Shown here: one piece after another, positions 1-11,072 of the stretch | Layout of the letters: the number at the start of each line of letters is the position of its first letter | Position numbering within the stretch: position 1 is the stretch's first letter | DNA from: Lactuca virosa | Lineage: Eukaryota; Streptophyta; Magnoliopsida; Asterales; Asteraceae | Assembly (NCBI GenBank): GCA_928212115.1 | Contig: CAKMRJ010003334.1 | Span: 103,311,525 to 103,375,524, forward strand | Length of the DNA: 64,000 nucleotides | Direction of reading: 5' to 3' | Made by a program: the position numbers and the translations under genes | The notes under the pieces: model-generated | The model's input: only the letters and a program-made list of their open reading frames with translations | What the model was told of the DNA's origin: nothing | The model's database searches: none

Positions 1-577
1 AAAGAGATTAATTAAACTTAAGGGACTGGAATTGTAATTATAAGATAATTGCAATTTGGGCTATGGATTGCCTTATATTAAGGAGTGTGACGAATTCTAT
101 GGGGAAACCCATTAGAAATCGTCCAAGGCCCTTAAGGAAAGGAGTCCATGGGTTGCTTAGGGCTTAAGCATCCAAATTAGGGTTTCCTTGTTAGATAACC
201 CTAATAGCCTACATGTATATATAGTACCTTGAAGCCCAAAAACGGGTGAACGAAGTTCCACTAGGGTTTCTGGACGTTTTTGGGAGCCTTCCTCTCTTTC
301 TTCTTCATCCTCTTGCTCTTGGTGTTGTGAACCATTCGAGGAAGTGACACTTGTGACTCTAAGCTTTCTAAAGCCATTACAAGGAGGATTTGAGATTGTT
401 ATTGCTACATAACAATTAAGGTATGATCTAACCCTAATTCATATGTTAATATTGATTATCACATGCTAGATCTAGGGTTTATAGTCTTGGATGAATGCAT
501 GTACAATAGAGAAACCTAGATCCAAGCATTAGGGTTTGCATGAGCACATAGGATGTTCTTATGGCCTAAACCCATCA
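1..577 (+). repeat. 5' LTR of copia-derived family 1 element (left end outside window)
   Basis: This stretch is nearly the same as 6853-7428, so it is the right three quarters of an LTR whose start lies left of the window. It ends in CCCATCA at 571-577 and is followed at once by a primer site, which fixes the boundary. A TATATATAG run near 215-223 would be the promoter TATA box. Differences from the 3' LTR are largely one-base insertions and deletions in homopolymers, plus some substitutions, so the pair is either fairly old or affected by consensus errors in the assembly. Confidence 0.9.
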
Positions 578-578
578 G

Positions 579-590
579 TGGTATCAGAGC
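579..590 (+). promoter_or_regulatory. Primer binding site, initiator-Met tRNA type
   Basis: TGGTATCAGAGC lies one base after the LTR end and is complementary to the 3' end of plant initiator-Met tRNA, the usual primer for copia minus-strand DNA synthesis. It sets the element's orientation as plus. Confidence 0.9.
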
Positions 591-668
591 CTTGATTGGT
601 TTCTATTGTGTTGACCTTGGTTATTTGTTCAAGCTTCAAAATCGATTTTTTGGCTCCCTGACTGCTGA

Positions 669-741
669 ACTCGGCGAGTTCCAATGTGGACTCGGCGAGT
701 TGGCTCAAACTCGGCGAGTCCATAGAGGAACTCGGCGAGTC
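669..741. repeat. Four ACTCGGCGAGT palindromes, 19-21 bp apart
   Basis: ACTCGGCGAGT(T/C) starts at 669, 690, 709 and 730. Each half mirrors the other around one central base. The spacing of 19-21 bp is about two turns of the helix. The cluster sits just behind the primer site in the untranslated leader. The same motif and spacing recur in the Athila-like element and in the solo LTR at 50672-52286. Confidence 0.9.
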
Positions 742-2215
742 GAGCGTCAGAAGGAGGCAGAGTTTCGGGATTTCTTGCTGTTTTACTCATGGATACTTGC
801 CTTAACTGTTTTGGTCATTAAAATCGATTTTAAACTTATTTTGAGTATATCTTGATTAAACAAAAGATAATTACCAATTGATTAGATAATAACTTCCTTA
901 TATGATTAAAGATTAATTATTTGTATTAATTGGGTAACTTATCTTGCAAGAAATTGAAATTAGGTCAAATTTAGATAATCATTAAATTAATTGTTTAATT
1001 TAAATTATTTGCTATTTGATCCTTGTGTTTTTGAAATGTTTCAAATACTTGCCCTCAAGTTTTGGAATTTAAATTTTGATTAAAAGGTTTGATTTGAAAT
1101 ATTTAAATTCTAAACCCTAATGTTTTGAAATGTTTCAAAACTTGCCCTCAAGTTTTGGAATTTAAAAGTTGATTAAAAGTTTAATTTAGAAATGTTAAAT
1201 TCTAAAACCCTAGTATTGTTTTGAAAAGTTCAATTCACACCCTTATGGTTTTATTAATTAATTAAAGTGTATAATTAAGAGAGATTTAATAAATCCATAA
1301 AAGTTTTGTTTACAATTTAATTAAATTAAAAGTGTAATTATTAAATTTGACCACCAAGTATTTTAAAAGTATAAAATACACCCTATACTATATATAACAT
1401 TAAAAGTCTAGTATTATATATATGTATGAGTAAACAGTCAGTCTTACCGTTAGTAGGCCTCATTCACGAAGCTGGTCTATAAGGGGTGTTTAAGGAAATT
1501 GCCTATAAAATGGCGATTGAATGGGTATCCACTCTTACCCACCGCACTCTTGACTAGTGGAGGGTCGTTAGCCGAACGGGTAGGATAGGACAGAAAACCT
1601 TCCATTATAAGTATAATGAAGTACAAAAGTAACTAAATGCTTTACAAAATTCCCAATCTTAGTTACTTTAGGCAAAAGTGAATTGATGCAATTCCATGAA
1701 ATTACACTTTGTGCCCTTGCGAAGACGTTAGTGGAGCGTGTGTGGTTAACCGGCACACTAAATGGTTCTAAGCAAAGGTAGCAAAGGGTGACTCATTGTT
1801 TGTCATAGTTCGGTGGAGCGTGTGTGGTTAACCGGCACATCGAATAGGTGACTGTAAACATTGAGGGCACCATGTAAGTTTGCATGGTTATTCACACCCT
1901 GTTTTGTGATCCTCGGCATCCCAGTCACAAATCGAGGGGCATATCGAGATTAAAACATGCCATTGAAATGTTCAATGAATCTCAAAAGATCTAGGAATTT
2001 TCAATAGATTTAAAACTTAATTTTTTTTTCGTTTTTCATGGTGGAAATTAGTGAATCGTCATTCACTTACCTTCAAATGTTCTGCAATTTGGGTTACGGC
2101 ATCCCTCTCCCAAGTTGTAGAGTATTGTGTTGGGTCCTAGCCTTAATATCTCATTTGGGTGATTTATTAAGGACTCAATCAATCAACTAACTTGAATTTT
2201 TCTCCCGTTTTGTAG
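742..2215 (+). other. Family 1 untranslated leader
   Basis: There is no credible gene here. The leader is AT-rich, with two near-identical blocks around 1020-1100 and 1115-1200 that share the phrase CTTGCCCTCAAGTTTTGGAA. From 1734 to 1838 a motif of about 26 bp occurs twice. The matching leader of the minus-strand copy (33260-34690) has the same landmarks in the same order. Confidence 0.75.
1734..1838 (+). repeat. Direct repeat of a conserved leader motif (GGAGCGTGTGTGGTTAACCG)
   Basis: The phrase GGAGCGTGTGTGGTTAACCG plus a few flanking bases occurs near 1735 and again near 1813. The family 1 copy on the other strand has it twice as well, near 33421 and 33501. Conservation in two diverged copies of an otherwise decaying leader suggests a constrained RNA or DNA element, for example for packaging. 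That role is inference. Confidence 0.75.
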
Positions 2216-2902
2216 ATGTCAAAGTATGACAACTATGGTCTTCCCAAATCCCGTGGAAAAAGCTTTTCACATGAAGATGATATTCCACGATTCGATCGAG
2301 GAACACGAGATCATGCTTCACTTCCTCCACCTCCTCCTATTGTTCTCCCTAACCCACAAGTTCAAAAGATTGAAAAGTTCAAACTCACTCAACCCTTTTG
2401 GCAAGTAAACATGAAGAAGGAAAGTCAGTGTGTGCACACGTCCTAGAGATGAAGTCGCACATTGATAGGTTAAGAATGTTGGGGTGTTGTTTGTGAGGAG
2501 CTGGCTGTTGACTGGGTTCTTCAGTCACTTCCTGACTCATATAGTGAGTTCGTAAGAGAGTACTATATGATGAACCACGACGTAACCCTCATCGATCTCA
2601 CCTATATGCTTATTGCTGCTGAATCAGCAATGATTTGGCGCACTGGAAAAGCAAAGTTGATTGGTGGATCTGCCTTCCAGACCTCTATGGATATAGACAA
2701 TGGCAACGAAAGGCATGCCATGATCGAAAAGTTTGATCATAAGAGAAAGGCAAAGTCAGAAGTAGTCCGTGTCGTGTGTTGTTCCAAAAGAGTCAATTTG
2801 CTTTTATTGCCAAGAGAAGGGGCATTGGAGACGAAGCTGCCCTATTTACCTAAGAGATCTAAGAGATGGGAGAGTCAAAACGTATGGCTCTACTTTAGGT
2901 AA
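2216..2902 (+). pseudogene. gag: Copia gag remnant of family 1
   Basis: The start is the ATG at 2216, which opens a 76-codon frame with a run of five prolines (residues 38-42). The reading then passes through at least two frameshifts. From 2567 a second frame reads like the middle of a copia gag (UBN2-type, with AAESAMIW). In a third frame, 2799-2840 encodes an intact CX2CX4HX4C zinc knuckle (CFYCQEKGHWRRSC). Gag would coat the RNA and build the virus-like particle. The protein cannot be made as a single chain from this copy. The minus-strand copy at 29964-30718 aligns with it. Confidence 0.8.
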
Positions 2903-5900
2903 AATCCATTAACTAACTCTTTTAAGTTCCTATTCTAGATTCTTAATACATAATGTGATAAGATTACATTTCGATGTCTTGTAGGATCGAAGAAGAAAAA
3001 AGAGGAATCTTAAGGGAAGAAGTGAGCGGAATCTAATCGTGAAGAAATGGATTTCGATCGCATTACTTGAAGATTAGAATCTTAAGCTACTACTTGGAGT
3101 TAGAATAGATTGCTTAGGAATATTTAACAACATAGTTTTTCAGTTGAATTGCATTGTAAGGACAAATTTTTCCGCAAATAATATAGATTTTATTTATCCT
3201 TGCAATGGCGTGTATGAAAAATTGATGTAAGTTTCTATTATTAGCAATAATGGATTTGATTCTTAATTATGTTATTTGTGGAAAGGTCAAGAATTTACCA
3301 AATAGGGAAAGTTTCTCATCGCCCAAGTTTCAATTGGACAGAAACTTGGAATCATACAACTTGGTTGCATGATGAATGAGAAATTTCATATTTGGAAATT
3401 AGACTAATTCATTGACAAAGTGTCAAGTGAAGGACTAGGAGATCGAGTACACAAGGTTGTGTGTTGATCAAGTCCACCACAAGAGTAACAAAGATATTCG
3501 TCATGATTTACTAAGGTTAAGTAAATATGATTATACTTATGAGATTAAGTGTAATTCTCAATTGATTGAAAGAGTTTCAATAAATAGCAGAACGAATAAG
3601 AAGAATCAAGTAGGCAGAAAGATAAAAGTTTCTCTATTCTAAGAAGAAGGGAGAGTACCTTTTTATTATGTTTTATGATAGGTCTTAATGATTAAGAACC
3701 ATATCTCAATTGATCCTCTAAGTGAGTCTTAGTGCAATTGTATGTCTGAGAAGAGGAATCAAGAATTGAAGAAATGGTTAAATCAAGAAGTCAATCATAC
3801 TTCGTTCCAAAACCAAGTCTTAGAGTTAAGATTGTGAATTGAGTGACAAGTCTTAAGAAGGTTTATAACATTCATCAAATGTGAAATTTGAAAAGGTTTT
3901 CTTATTCTTGCACAATTGGAAAGTTGTGATGTCTTGGATAAGACAAAGACCAACTAGGGCCAATTTAGTGAAGTGTTTTGTCTTGATAAAAACTACACTA
4001 ACTCTTGAATATTTGTTTGTCGAGAAATGTTTATTGACAAAGAATCTATATGTCAAGGAGTCAGTGGGAGTCTTAATGGTCTTGAAAAGTTTCAAGAACT
4101 AATCGAGAATAAACCTTATCGATCATCACTAGCACACGACTTGAGGTTTACAACCTATCGTGTTGACATTATTTTGTTTCTGTGCCATTCCAATTAAGTT
4201 AATTATGCATGTGAGTTCTATGAGTTCTCATTTGAACGCATAAAAGGCAAGCACCTTGATCAATGAAAAGTACGTTGATATGAAAGGGTGAGCTGCTTAA
4301 CTACTTGGAAGACATGGTGGGCACTCGTGTTACCATAAGGCAAGAAATCAAGATTGAGAAAGTTCAGTCCATATGAGTTTGGATTTGTCGCAAACTTTGG
4401 TTTTGACAAATTCGCATGGATAGGAACACATACACCATTAAAATCTAAGTGTCATAAGATTCCCTCCTTCATGAAAATGACTGTGAGGAAATGCTTTCAC
4501 TAAGAGAGATTTTAAGAAGATAGTGATTGTGAAATTGTATTCTCGAATTCTATTATGGTTACGGCATCCCTTTCCATAATTCGATTGTGAGATTTGGCAA
4601 TTAGTCTGGATTGTTTAGACACACATATGAGCTATCTAAGGCAAAGGTGTATAAGTTTAAGAAGCTTAGATAAAGGATTATCAAAGCATTAGGTATTAGA
4701 AATATGAACTTCAGAAATTCAATAAGTATTGTTTTCTGGAAGTTCAGTTGTTTTCTAAAACATGTCAAAGCTAGTGGGAGCATAAGTGTTATGCTTATAT
4801 GATAATAATCATCATGATAGTGGGAGCATAAAATTTTAATTATACTTTGCAAAGTCGTAAGGATTGAATAATTGTTTTGCTATAATTAAGGGAGAGAATA
4901 TTGTACTTCGTTTCAAAATCTAAAGCTTAGATTGAGAAATTTTAATAAATTTAGTCAAAGGATACATAGTGTGTTCTTAAATTTCGATTATGATTACGGA
5001 ATCCCTCTTCATAGTTCGAATTGTAAGAACGAGACACATAAAAATTATGGCAGAAGATTGATAAAGCATCATATCTTTATGTAATACATTATGCATCGTG
5101 TCCCATACGCTTCGGGTATAGGATTGATTGCCAGTGCTATTATATTTGACCATTCTAAAAAATTTTCCAAATGTCTAGCACATTTAGAGGGAAAAGGACT
5201 AGAATCGGTTTTGACTAAAATAATTAAACAACTATCAAAGGACGATCCAAAGCTCGCTGAGGATTGGTCGCTTGTGAGTAGTTGGAAGTATGGTATTGGA
5301 TGAACATTATTATGAATAGATAAGATTCTATTAAGAATAAGTTGTATATGGCAAAATATGGAAATGTTTCCATTGGGAGTTGGATATTGAGAATCTATGT
5401 CTAGATTAGAAACTTTTATGCAAGAAGGATGTTCAAAGGAATGTACTTTGAGTGAGAGACATCATATCTATAGAATTGTTTCTGATAGATATTGGCCAAG
5501 TCTTGATGATTTTTGAGCTATTACTTTACGAAAGAATCATTGCATAAAATGTTAGAATCTAGCATAAGTAACAAGAATTTGATATTCTTATACTTATGAT
5601 AAGGATTGGGAGTTGTGAAATGAGTATGATTGGAAATGTGTTCATTTGATCTATTTCAAAGTAAGGGACCGTAGGTAAACATTGTGTGCATGCTGAGAGC
5701 ATAGGACAAGTGTAGTAATAATTCAAGTAAGAAGTTGATTACCCGAAACAACAAATAATGAGTAATCGATATGGTGATAAATAAAAGGTGTTTTATTTAT
5801 ACTCAAAGGTTTGGGACCATATAGGATTAGTATTATTCTTGTGTTTCACTTTGCATGTTTTGACTTCCTGAATAATTAAATTGGTTTAGAACAATCAAAT

Positions 5901-6617
5901 TATTCGAACGGACCACAGTCGTTCATATGTTGGAAGTAGGTATGAATGAAGACTGTCGTGAATTGGTGTGTGGATTGTCTAAAGTGTATTAGACATAAGC
6001 AAATGTTTGCTGCAACGTTCATGAGTGCTTATGAATATGATTTGAGCATTGGATTAAACCCACGCTCACTTGGATCACTTCATGGATTTTATCACGAGTG
6101 ATTGGTGAGACGATAATATCTTATATTCTTGAAACCGAGATGTGTGAGTTGTATCTTACGAGTCGGTTACACATTGATAATATGTAAACGCATCAGTAAC
6201 TTGGTGTTATAAAACATATTGTTGTGTGTGATTCGGTAAGTGAGTGCAAGCGAGCATTGAATCAACGTTTATCCGTTCCTTTTATCAAAGTAGGGTGAAA
6301 GCGATATCTGTGGGCCCCTCGATGATTTAGTGATGGCACCTAAGTGCTTGGCCAAGCCGGGACTAATTTGATGTGTTCAATTGTAGTCTGTTGTCAGTCG
6401 TCATAAATCGGGAATCGGGGGAAACAACACATAGACAGAGAGAATGATTTAAATCCATGTCTCAGTCTATACGATATCTAGAATGGAGGAATCTAGGAAT
6501 ATATGATCCTTATCTAAAGGACACGCTTCTGATAGGATCAGAGTTGACAGCGGTTTTTGAAAGCTACGATTGCAGATCAGGATCTGAAGTCATACGCAGA
6601 ATAGTTATTAGACTTAT
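2903..6617 (+). other. Family 1 internal region without recognisable genes
   Basis: About 3.7 kb holds only short spurious frames. A phrase close to GTTACGGCATCCCT occurs at about 2094, 4559 and 4991 (the first just upstream of gag), and again in the minus-strand copy. Near 5091 a 13-residue stretch (MHRVPYASGIGLI) resembles the segment just after the copia reverse transcriptase core, so a little pol may survive. From about 5750 to 6617 the sequence matches the 3' untranslated region of the RNase-H-bearing element at 49400-50200. A TGGGAGCATAA phrase occurs twice near 4775-4830. Confidence 0.7.
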
Positions 6618-6630
6618 CCAAGTGGGAGAC
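6618..6630 (+). promoter_or_regulatory. Polypurine tract of family 1
   Basis: CCAAGTGGGAGAC directly precedes the TGTTGGATTAG start of the 3' LTR. The polypurine tract primes plus-strand DNA synthesis. The same tract occurs on the minus strand at 26277-26289 and, with one change, at 50188-50200. Confidence 0.8.
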
Positions 6631-7428
6631 TGTTGGATTAGTGTCTAAGTCCATAACTATTTTGGTATGTACTTGACCCGATGGTGCATGGTCCTTTTGG
6701 GTTGCCTTCACCAAAGCAACTTGATAGGATGAATTATGGAGAGAAAGGATTAAATATGATTTATTAATATATTATGAGAATAATATATTAAAGGAGAAAT
6801 CATATTGTTTAATTAATATTAGTCAAGAATTAATTGTAATTAGTTTGTGACTAAAAGAGATTAATTAAACTTAGGGACTGGAATTGTAATTATAAGATAA
6901 TTGCAATTGGGCTATGGATTGCCTTATATTAAGAGTGGACGAATTCTATGGGGAAACCCATTAGAAATCGTCCAAGGCCCTTAAGGAAAGGAGTCCATGG
7001 GTTGCTTAGGGCTTAGGCATCCAAATTAGGGTTTCCTTGTTAGATAACCTTAATAGCCTACATGTATATATAGTACCCTTAAGCCCCAAAAACGTGGTGA
7101 AGAGTTCCACTAGGGTTTCTGGACGTTTTGGGCAGCCTCCTCTCTCTTCATTCTTCATCTTCTTGCTCTTGGTGTTTGTGAGCCATTAGAGGAGTGACAC
7201 TTGTGACTCTAAGCTTTCTAAAGCCATTACAAGGAGGATTTGAGATTGTTATTGCTACATAACAATTAAGGTATGATCTAAACCCTAATTCATATGTTAA
7301 TATTGATTATCACATGCTAGATCTAGGGTTTATAGTCTTGGATGAATGCATGTACAATAGAGAAACCTAGATCCAAGCATTAGGGTTTGCATGAGCACAT
7401 AGGATGTTCTTATGGCCTAAACCCATCA
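6631..7428 (+). repeat. 3' LTR of family 1 element (798 bp)
   Basis: It runs from TGTTGGATTAG to CCCATCA, with a polypurine tract on the left. It is near-identical to 1-577 and homologous to the LTRs at 25525-26276 and 35656-36407 (both reversed) and 50201-52657 (interrupted). A TATATATAG run lies near 7066. Confidence 0.92.
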
Positions 7429-8242
7429 GTTCATTGATGATATCTTGTTTTACTCCAAGAACAATTAAGATCATGGTAAGCATCTCCAAGAAGTACTGGA
7501 AGCCCTTGAGAGAGAGAAGCTTTATGCAAAGTTCTCCAAGTGTGACTTATAGATATGGAAAATTTAATTCTTGGGTCATATAGTTAACCAGGAAGGCATT
7601 ATGGTTGACCCAACAAAGATAGAAGTTGTGATGAAATGGGAGGCGCCAAGGAATCCCACTGAAATCCATAGTTTTCTGGGTTTAGCGGGTTACTATCGAA
7701 GATTCATCCTGAATTTTTCTTCTATCGCAGCTACATTGACAATCCTGACCAAAAAGGGAGTTGTTTATACTTGTAGAGAGAAGCAGGAAAGAGTTTTTGG
7801 TGAACTGAAGAAGAGATTGTGTGAAGCACCAATCTTCGTCCAACCAGAAGGGACTGATGACTTTGAGGTTTTCAGTGACGCTTCTAAGAGTGGATTGGGA
7901 TGTGTCCTTACCCAAAGGGAAAAAGTAGTAGCTTATGCCTCGAGACAGTTGAAGCACCACGAGAAGAATTATCCAACTCATGATCTAGAGCTTGAAACAG
8001 TGGTTTTTGCCTTAAATATATGGAGACATTACCTTTACGGAACCAAATGCAAACTCTATACGAATCATAAGAGCCTTCAATATCTCTTTGCTCAGAGAGA
8101 ATTGAACATGAGACAAAGACGATGGATGGAGCTACTAAAGGACTACGATTGCGAGATACTTTACCACCCACGTAAAGCTAATATCGTAGTCGATGCCTTA
8201 AGTAGAAAGGTGATTCGGAAGGGAAAAGAGCTAGATCATTGA
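7429..8242 (+). pseudogene. pol: Ty3/gypsy reverse transcriptase end plus RNase H
   Basis: The reading resumes directly at the catalytic box of gypsy reverse transcriptase (FIDDIL, from 7432) to the right of the family 1 insertion. Stops follow near 7467, 7550 and 7564. From 7571 an open frame of 223 codons carries the RT thumb (FLGLAGYYRRFI) and the RNase H domain (VFSDASKSGLGCVL, then ASRQLKHHEKNY and ADALSRK). It converts element RNA into DNA and degrades the template. The 5' part, with gag, protease and most of the RT, is left of the window. The frame shifts at about 8235 into the integrase frame. Confidence 0.9.
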
Positions 8243-8773
8243 AGATTGAAGTGATCACAATGATTGTGGAAAAGATCAAGGAAGCTCAGACAAGGGCTCT
8301 GGCAGAGGGTGATAAGAATGAAGAACATATAGGCAAGACGTTTGTGTTTGAAGAAGATAAGCAAGGGTTGAAGACGTTTAAGAATCGCATTTGGGTGCCC
8401 AGGTTGGGTGGTATACGAGATCTTCTTATGGAAGAATCTCACAAGACCATGTATTCTATACACCCAGGCAGTACCAAAATGTACTTGTACTTAAAACCCA
8501 ATTACTGGTGGCCGATAATGAAGATCGATGTGGCAACTTACGTAGCAGAATGTGTAACATGTGCAGGATCAAAGGCCCAACATCAGAAGCCATACAAGGA
8601 TTTAGAACCCTTACTAGCACCCATAGGGAAATGGGATGATGTTACCATGTATTTTATAATGACGTTTCCAAAGACAAAGAGAGGTCACGACATGATTTGG
8701 GTTGTAGTAGACCGACTCGCGAATAGTGCGCATTTCATAGCTACACGAGAGAATTGGTCTATGGAGAAGTTGG
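8239..8773 (+). pseudogene. pol: Ty3/gypsy integrase, N-terminal half
   Basis: The frame holds a His/Cys zinc site (two His around SHKTMYSIH, then CVTC) and the start of the catalytic core. The residue expected to be the first catalytic Asp is Tyr here (MYFIM, about 8650-8660). The reading is cut at 8773 by the copia insertion and continues at 21697. Residues after 8773 in this frame are translated copia LTR and do not belong to it. The protein cannot be functional: it is split, frameshifted and missing a catalytic residue. Confidence 0.88.
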
Positions 8774-9438
8774 TGTTGAATCATAAAAGTGACCCTCTTG
8801 AACTTCAGCTACCGCAACCATTTCTGCTACCGCAACGGTTCAGCACCCGCAGTCATCTTGTTCATCAGCAACCGCAACCGGAGTCAATCTTCCGCAGTCA
8901 ACTTAGCTAGATTACTTTACTTATCTTTATTGTAATACACTCTATTGTCCAGTATGCCTTGCATGGCTACTTATAGAGATGTAATCTAGTGCTCTTCATG
9001 AGACTCTATAAATAAGAGCTCATTCTCTTGTATTTGATACGGATAACTTATGCATCTATTCTGAATACATTTCTCTGAAGTTATCTTCTCTATTTCTCTA
9101 TCTTTCTACTCTTCACTTCTTACTCTCAATTGTTACTAGAACATAACTGATTATAACCACTCTCCGGAGCAAGTCTTTGAGACTTAATCACTAAGTTTGA
9201 TCTACCTTATTAACTCGGTTCGAATGCATTCCTTGTTATGAATCAACTTATGTGTATACTTGATATAACAATTGTTGCCCATTTCTATTTCTTTACTTTT
9301 CCGCAACTAACTCTCTAACTATCTAACTATAACTTATTTATATTATTGTTGAGCTTTCAGATCCTTTGAGATTAACTATTACGCAATCTACTTGTTCTAA
9401 CATTTGTTCAAGTGTGTCTCTAAGTTTTTCTCTCAACA
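8774..9438 (+). repeat. 5' LTR of the large copia element (665 bp)
   Basis: It runs from TGTTGAATC to TCTCAACA, giving a short terminal inverted repeat TGTTGA/TCAACA. It contains six CCGCA words near its left end and a TATAAATA box at 9007-9014. Compared with the 3' LTR it lacks one 6-bp CCGCAA unit. Confidence 0.95.
9007..9014 (+). promoter_or_regulatory. TATA box in the copia 5' LTR
   Basis: TATAAATA is followed by GAGCTC-rich sequence. The equivalent in the 3' LTR is at 21266-21273. It is the likely promoter for the genomic RNA, with transcription starting some 25-35 bp downstream. Confidence 0.75.
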
Positions 9439-9440
9439 AT

Positions 9441-9453
9441 TGGTATCATAGCC
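9441..9453 (+). promoter_or_regulatory. Primer binding site of the large copia element
   Basis: TGGTATCATAGCC lies two bases behind the LTR. It fits initiator-Met tRNA with a single mismatch (T for G at the ninth base). Confidence 0.85.
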
Positions 9454-9545
9454 ATAGTGGTTGCTTTTTGAAAACGGAACTCTGATTTTCCAAAAGGCTT
9501 TCTATACCACTTAAGCTCATTTCTCAAAAAAAAAACAACTTCAAA

Positions 9546-11072
9546 ATGACACAATCGTTATCTCTGAATGTTTCCAACAGTGTTGGTGGTTCTAACCGAG
9601 CCCCAATACTTGTAGCAAATGAATATCATCACTGGTCACAAAGAATGGAAAGGTACTTGAGAAGACTTGGTAGAGATGTATGGCGATCCGTAGAAGAAGG
9701 ACCACATGTCCCAGTCCTTACACCTGTTCAAACCGACGACGCTACAACCATATTAGGAGGAGGTCAACCAGTCATGAGCCGTCCCACCAAGGATGATCTC
9801 GATAAAATGGAAAATGAGGCTGTTGCTTTTTATGAAATCTCCTGTGGAGTTGCTCCTGACAACTTCGATATTATCATAAATTGCAAATCAGCAAAAGAGA
9901 TCTGGAAAGTTCTCAAGAATTTGTACGAAGGCTCAGAACAAGCACAAGACAAGAAGCTTACAACCACACTCAATGAGTTCAACAACTTCAAAGCTCATAC
10001 TGGCGAAAGTTTGGAAGACTCCTTCAAAAGGTTCAACCTGATAGTCACCAAGTTATCCAATGCGGGCACCCTCCGCAGTAACCATGAAACCAATCTTCAG
10101 TTTCTTAATGGTTTGGGAAGACATTGGACTACGGCTAAGATGATAGTCCAAGTCAATAGAAAGATTCACTCTTCGTCACTCTACAAGCTCTATGGAGAGC
10201 TGCAAGCACAAGAATCCACCATACTCAAAGACTGTGCTGACTTTGGAGGACCACTTGCTCTCATAGAACAAACTCCACCGCAGTCACCTTACTCTTCCTC
10301 GTATGACACTCCACCGCAGTCATACGAAGCTGATTCAGAGTATGATGATGAAGAAGAATTTCAGAAGGCTATTGCTCTGGTTAGCCAACAGTTCAACCGT
10401 CTACCACCTCCTTCCTTCCGCAAGAATCAACAGTTCAACAAACCTCCATTCAACCGTAACTTCGGTTCCCAGAATAACTATTCTCGATATCCCAAAAGTT
10501 CTCATCCACCACCGCAATCTCAAAATAATCAACCAAAGGAGGTACCGCAGTCTCCTCAAACCACTGACTCCGGTACTCCTTCAGAAGACAAGACTGATGT
10601 TGTAATTTGTCACAAATGCAACAAAGAGAATCACTTTGCAAGAGATTGTAAGGCCAATGTAGTGAAAGACAGAGCATTCTACCTTAGAATGGCTCAAGAG
10701 TTGGAAGATAAGGAAAAAGCAAGGGCATACGTGGCCCATGTCAAAAGAGACCATCAAGTTTGGTCATCCGGAGACGAAGATGAAGCCATCAGCAATGTCA
10801 AAGGAAAAGGGAAAATTTGCATGCTGGCCACTGCGGATGATGATGGGTCTACAATGCTGAACAAGAACTACTGCTACATGGCAAAGGATGGAACTCTAAG
10901 CATCGTCGAACAGGTAAAACTCATGATCCAAACTCTAAATTATAGCATGCATGACTGTCAACCCTACATAGATGATCTTAATGACACGTGTGCTGTCGTC
11001 CTTACAGACTATAACAAAGCCTTAGATGAGAAGAACATTGCATACCAAGAGATGTTCCACGTAAGAGGATGA
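9546..11072 (+). CDS. gag: Copia Gag protein, 508 codons
   Basis: This is the capsid/nucleocapsid protein, which packages element RNA into cytoplasmic particles. The ATG at 9546 follows an A-rich leader about 90 bp behind the primer site. Residues about 20-230 look like a copia gag (UBN2-type) domain (YHHWSQRMERYL near the start, then the EIWKVLKNLYEG block). Residues 250-350 are low-complexity, rich in Pro, Ser, Gln and Asn. A perfect CX2CX4HX4C zinc knuckle (CHKCNKENHFARDC) is at residues 355-368. The frame is open throughout, so this is the best preserved gene of the element. It ends at a stop at 11070-11072; the sequence just after reads in other frames with several stops. Confidence 0.9.
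   Translation: MTQSLSLNVSNSVGGSNRAPILVANEYHHWSQRMERYLRRLGRDVWRSVEEGPHVPVLTPVQTDDATTILGGGQPVMSRPTKDDLDKMENEAVAFYEISCGVAPDNFDIIINCKSAKEIWKVLKNLYEGSEQAQDKKLTTTLNEFNNFKAHTGESLEDSFKRFNLIVTKLSNAGTLRSNHETNLQFLNGLGRHWTTAKMIVQVNRKIHSSSLYKLYGELQAQESTILKDCADFGGPLALIEQTPPQSPYSSSYDTPPQSYEADSEYDDEEEFQKAIALVSQQFNRLPPPSFRKNQQFNKPPFNRNFGSQNNYSRYPKSSHPPPQSQNNQPKEVPQSPQTTDSGTPSEDKTDVVICHKCNKENHFARDCKANVVKDRAFYLRMAQELEDKEKARAYVAHVKRDHQVWSSGDEDEAISNVKGKGKICMLATADDDGSTMLNKNYCYMAKDGTLSIVEQVKLMIQTLNYSMHDCQPYIDDLNDTCAVVLTDYNKALDEKNIAYQEMFHVRG

Larger units (their letters stand above)
1..7433 (+). mobile_element. Family 1 non-autonomous copia-derived LTR element, plus strand
   Basis: The element has an LTR (to 577), a primer site, an internal region of about 6.05 kb (578-6630) and a 3' LTR (6631-7428). 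The internal region holds a recognisable gag remnant near 2216-2900. I find no protease, integrase or reverse transcriptase of usable length in the remaining 3.7 kb. The minus-strand copy at 25525-36407 has the same internal length and landmarks once its own insertion is removed, so this looks like an established non-autonomous structure and not random decay. The target duplication on the right is expected to be GTTCA (7429-7433); the left copy is outside the window. It landed in the reverse transcriptase of a gypsy element. Confidence 0.85.

Noticed and set aside
579..590. tRNA-like sequences at LTR ends (also 9441, 39530, 53081 and 57317)
   Set aside because: They are primer binding sites complementary to tRNA 3' ends; no cloverleaf is present.
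669..741. Palindrome array as a CRISPR-like array
   Set aside because: Units are 11-13 bp with 7-10 bp gaps, eukaryotic context and transposon location; no spacer structure or cas genes.
553..855. 100-codon ORF at the primer site of family 1
   Set aside because: It crosses the LTR end, the primer site and the palindrome array, so it is a chance frame in leader DNA.
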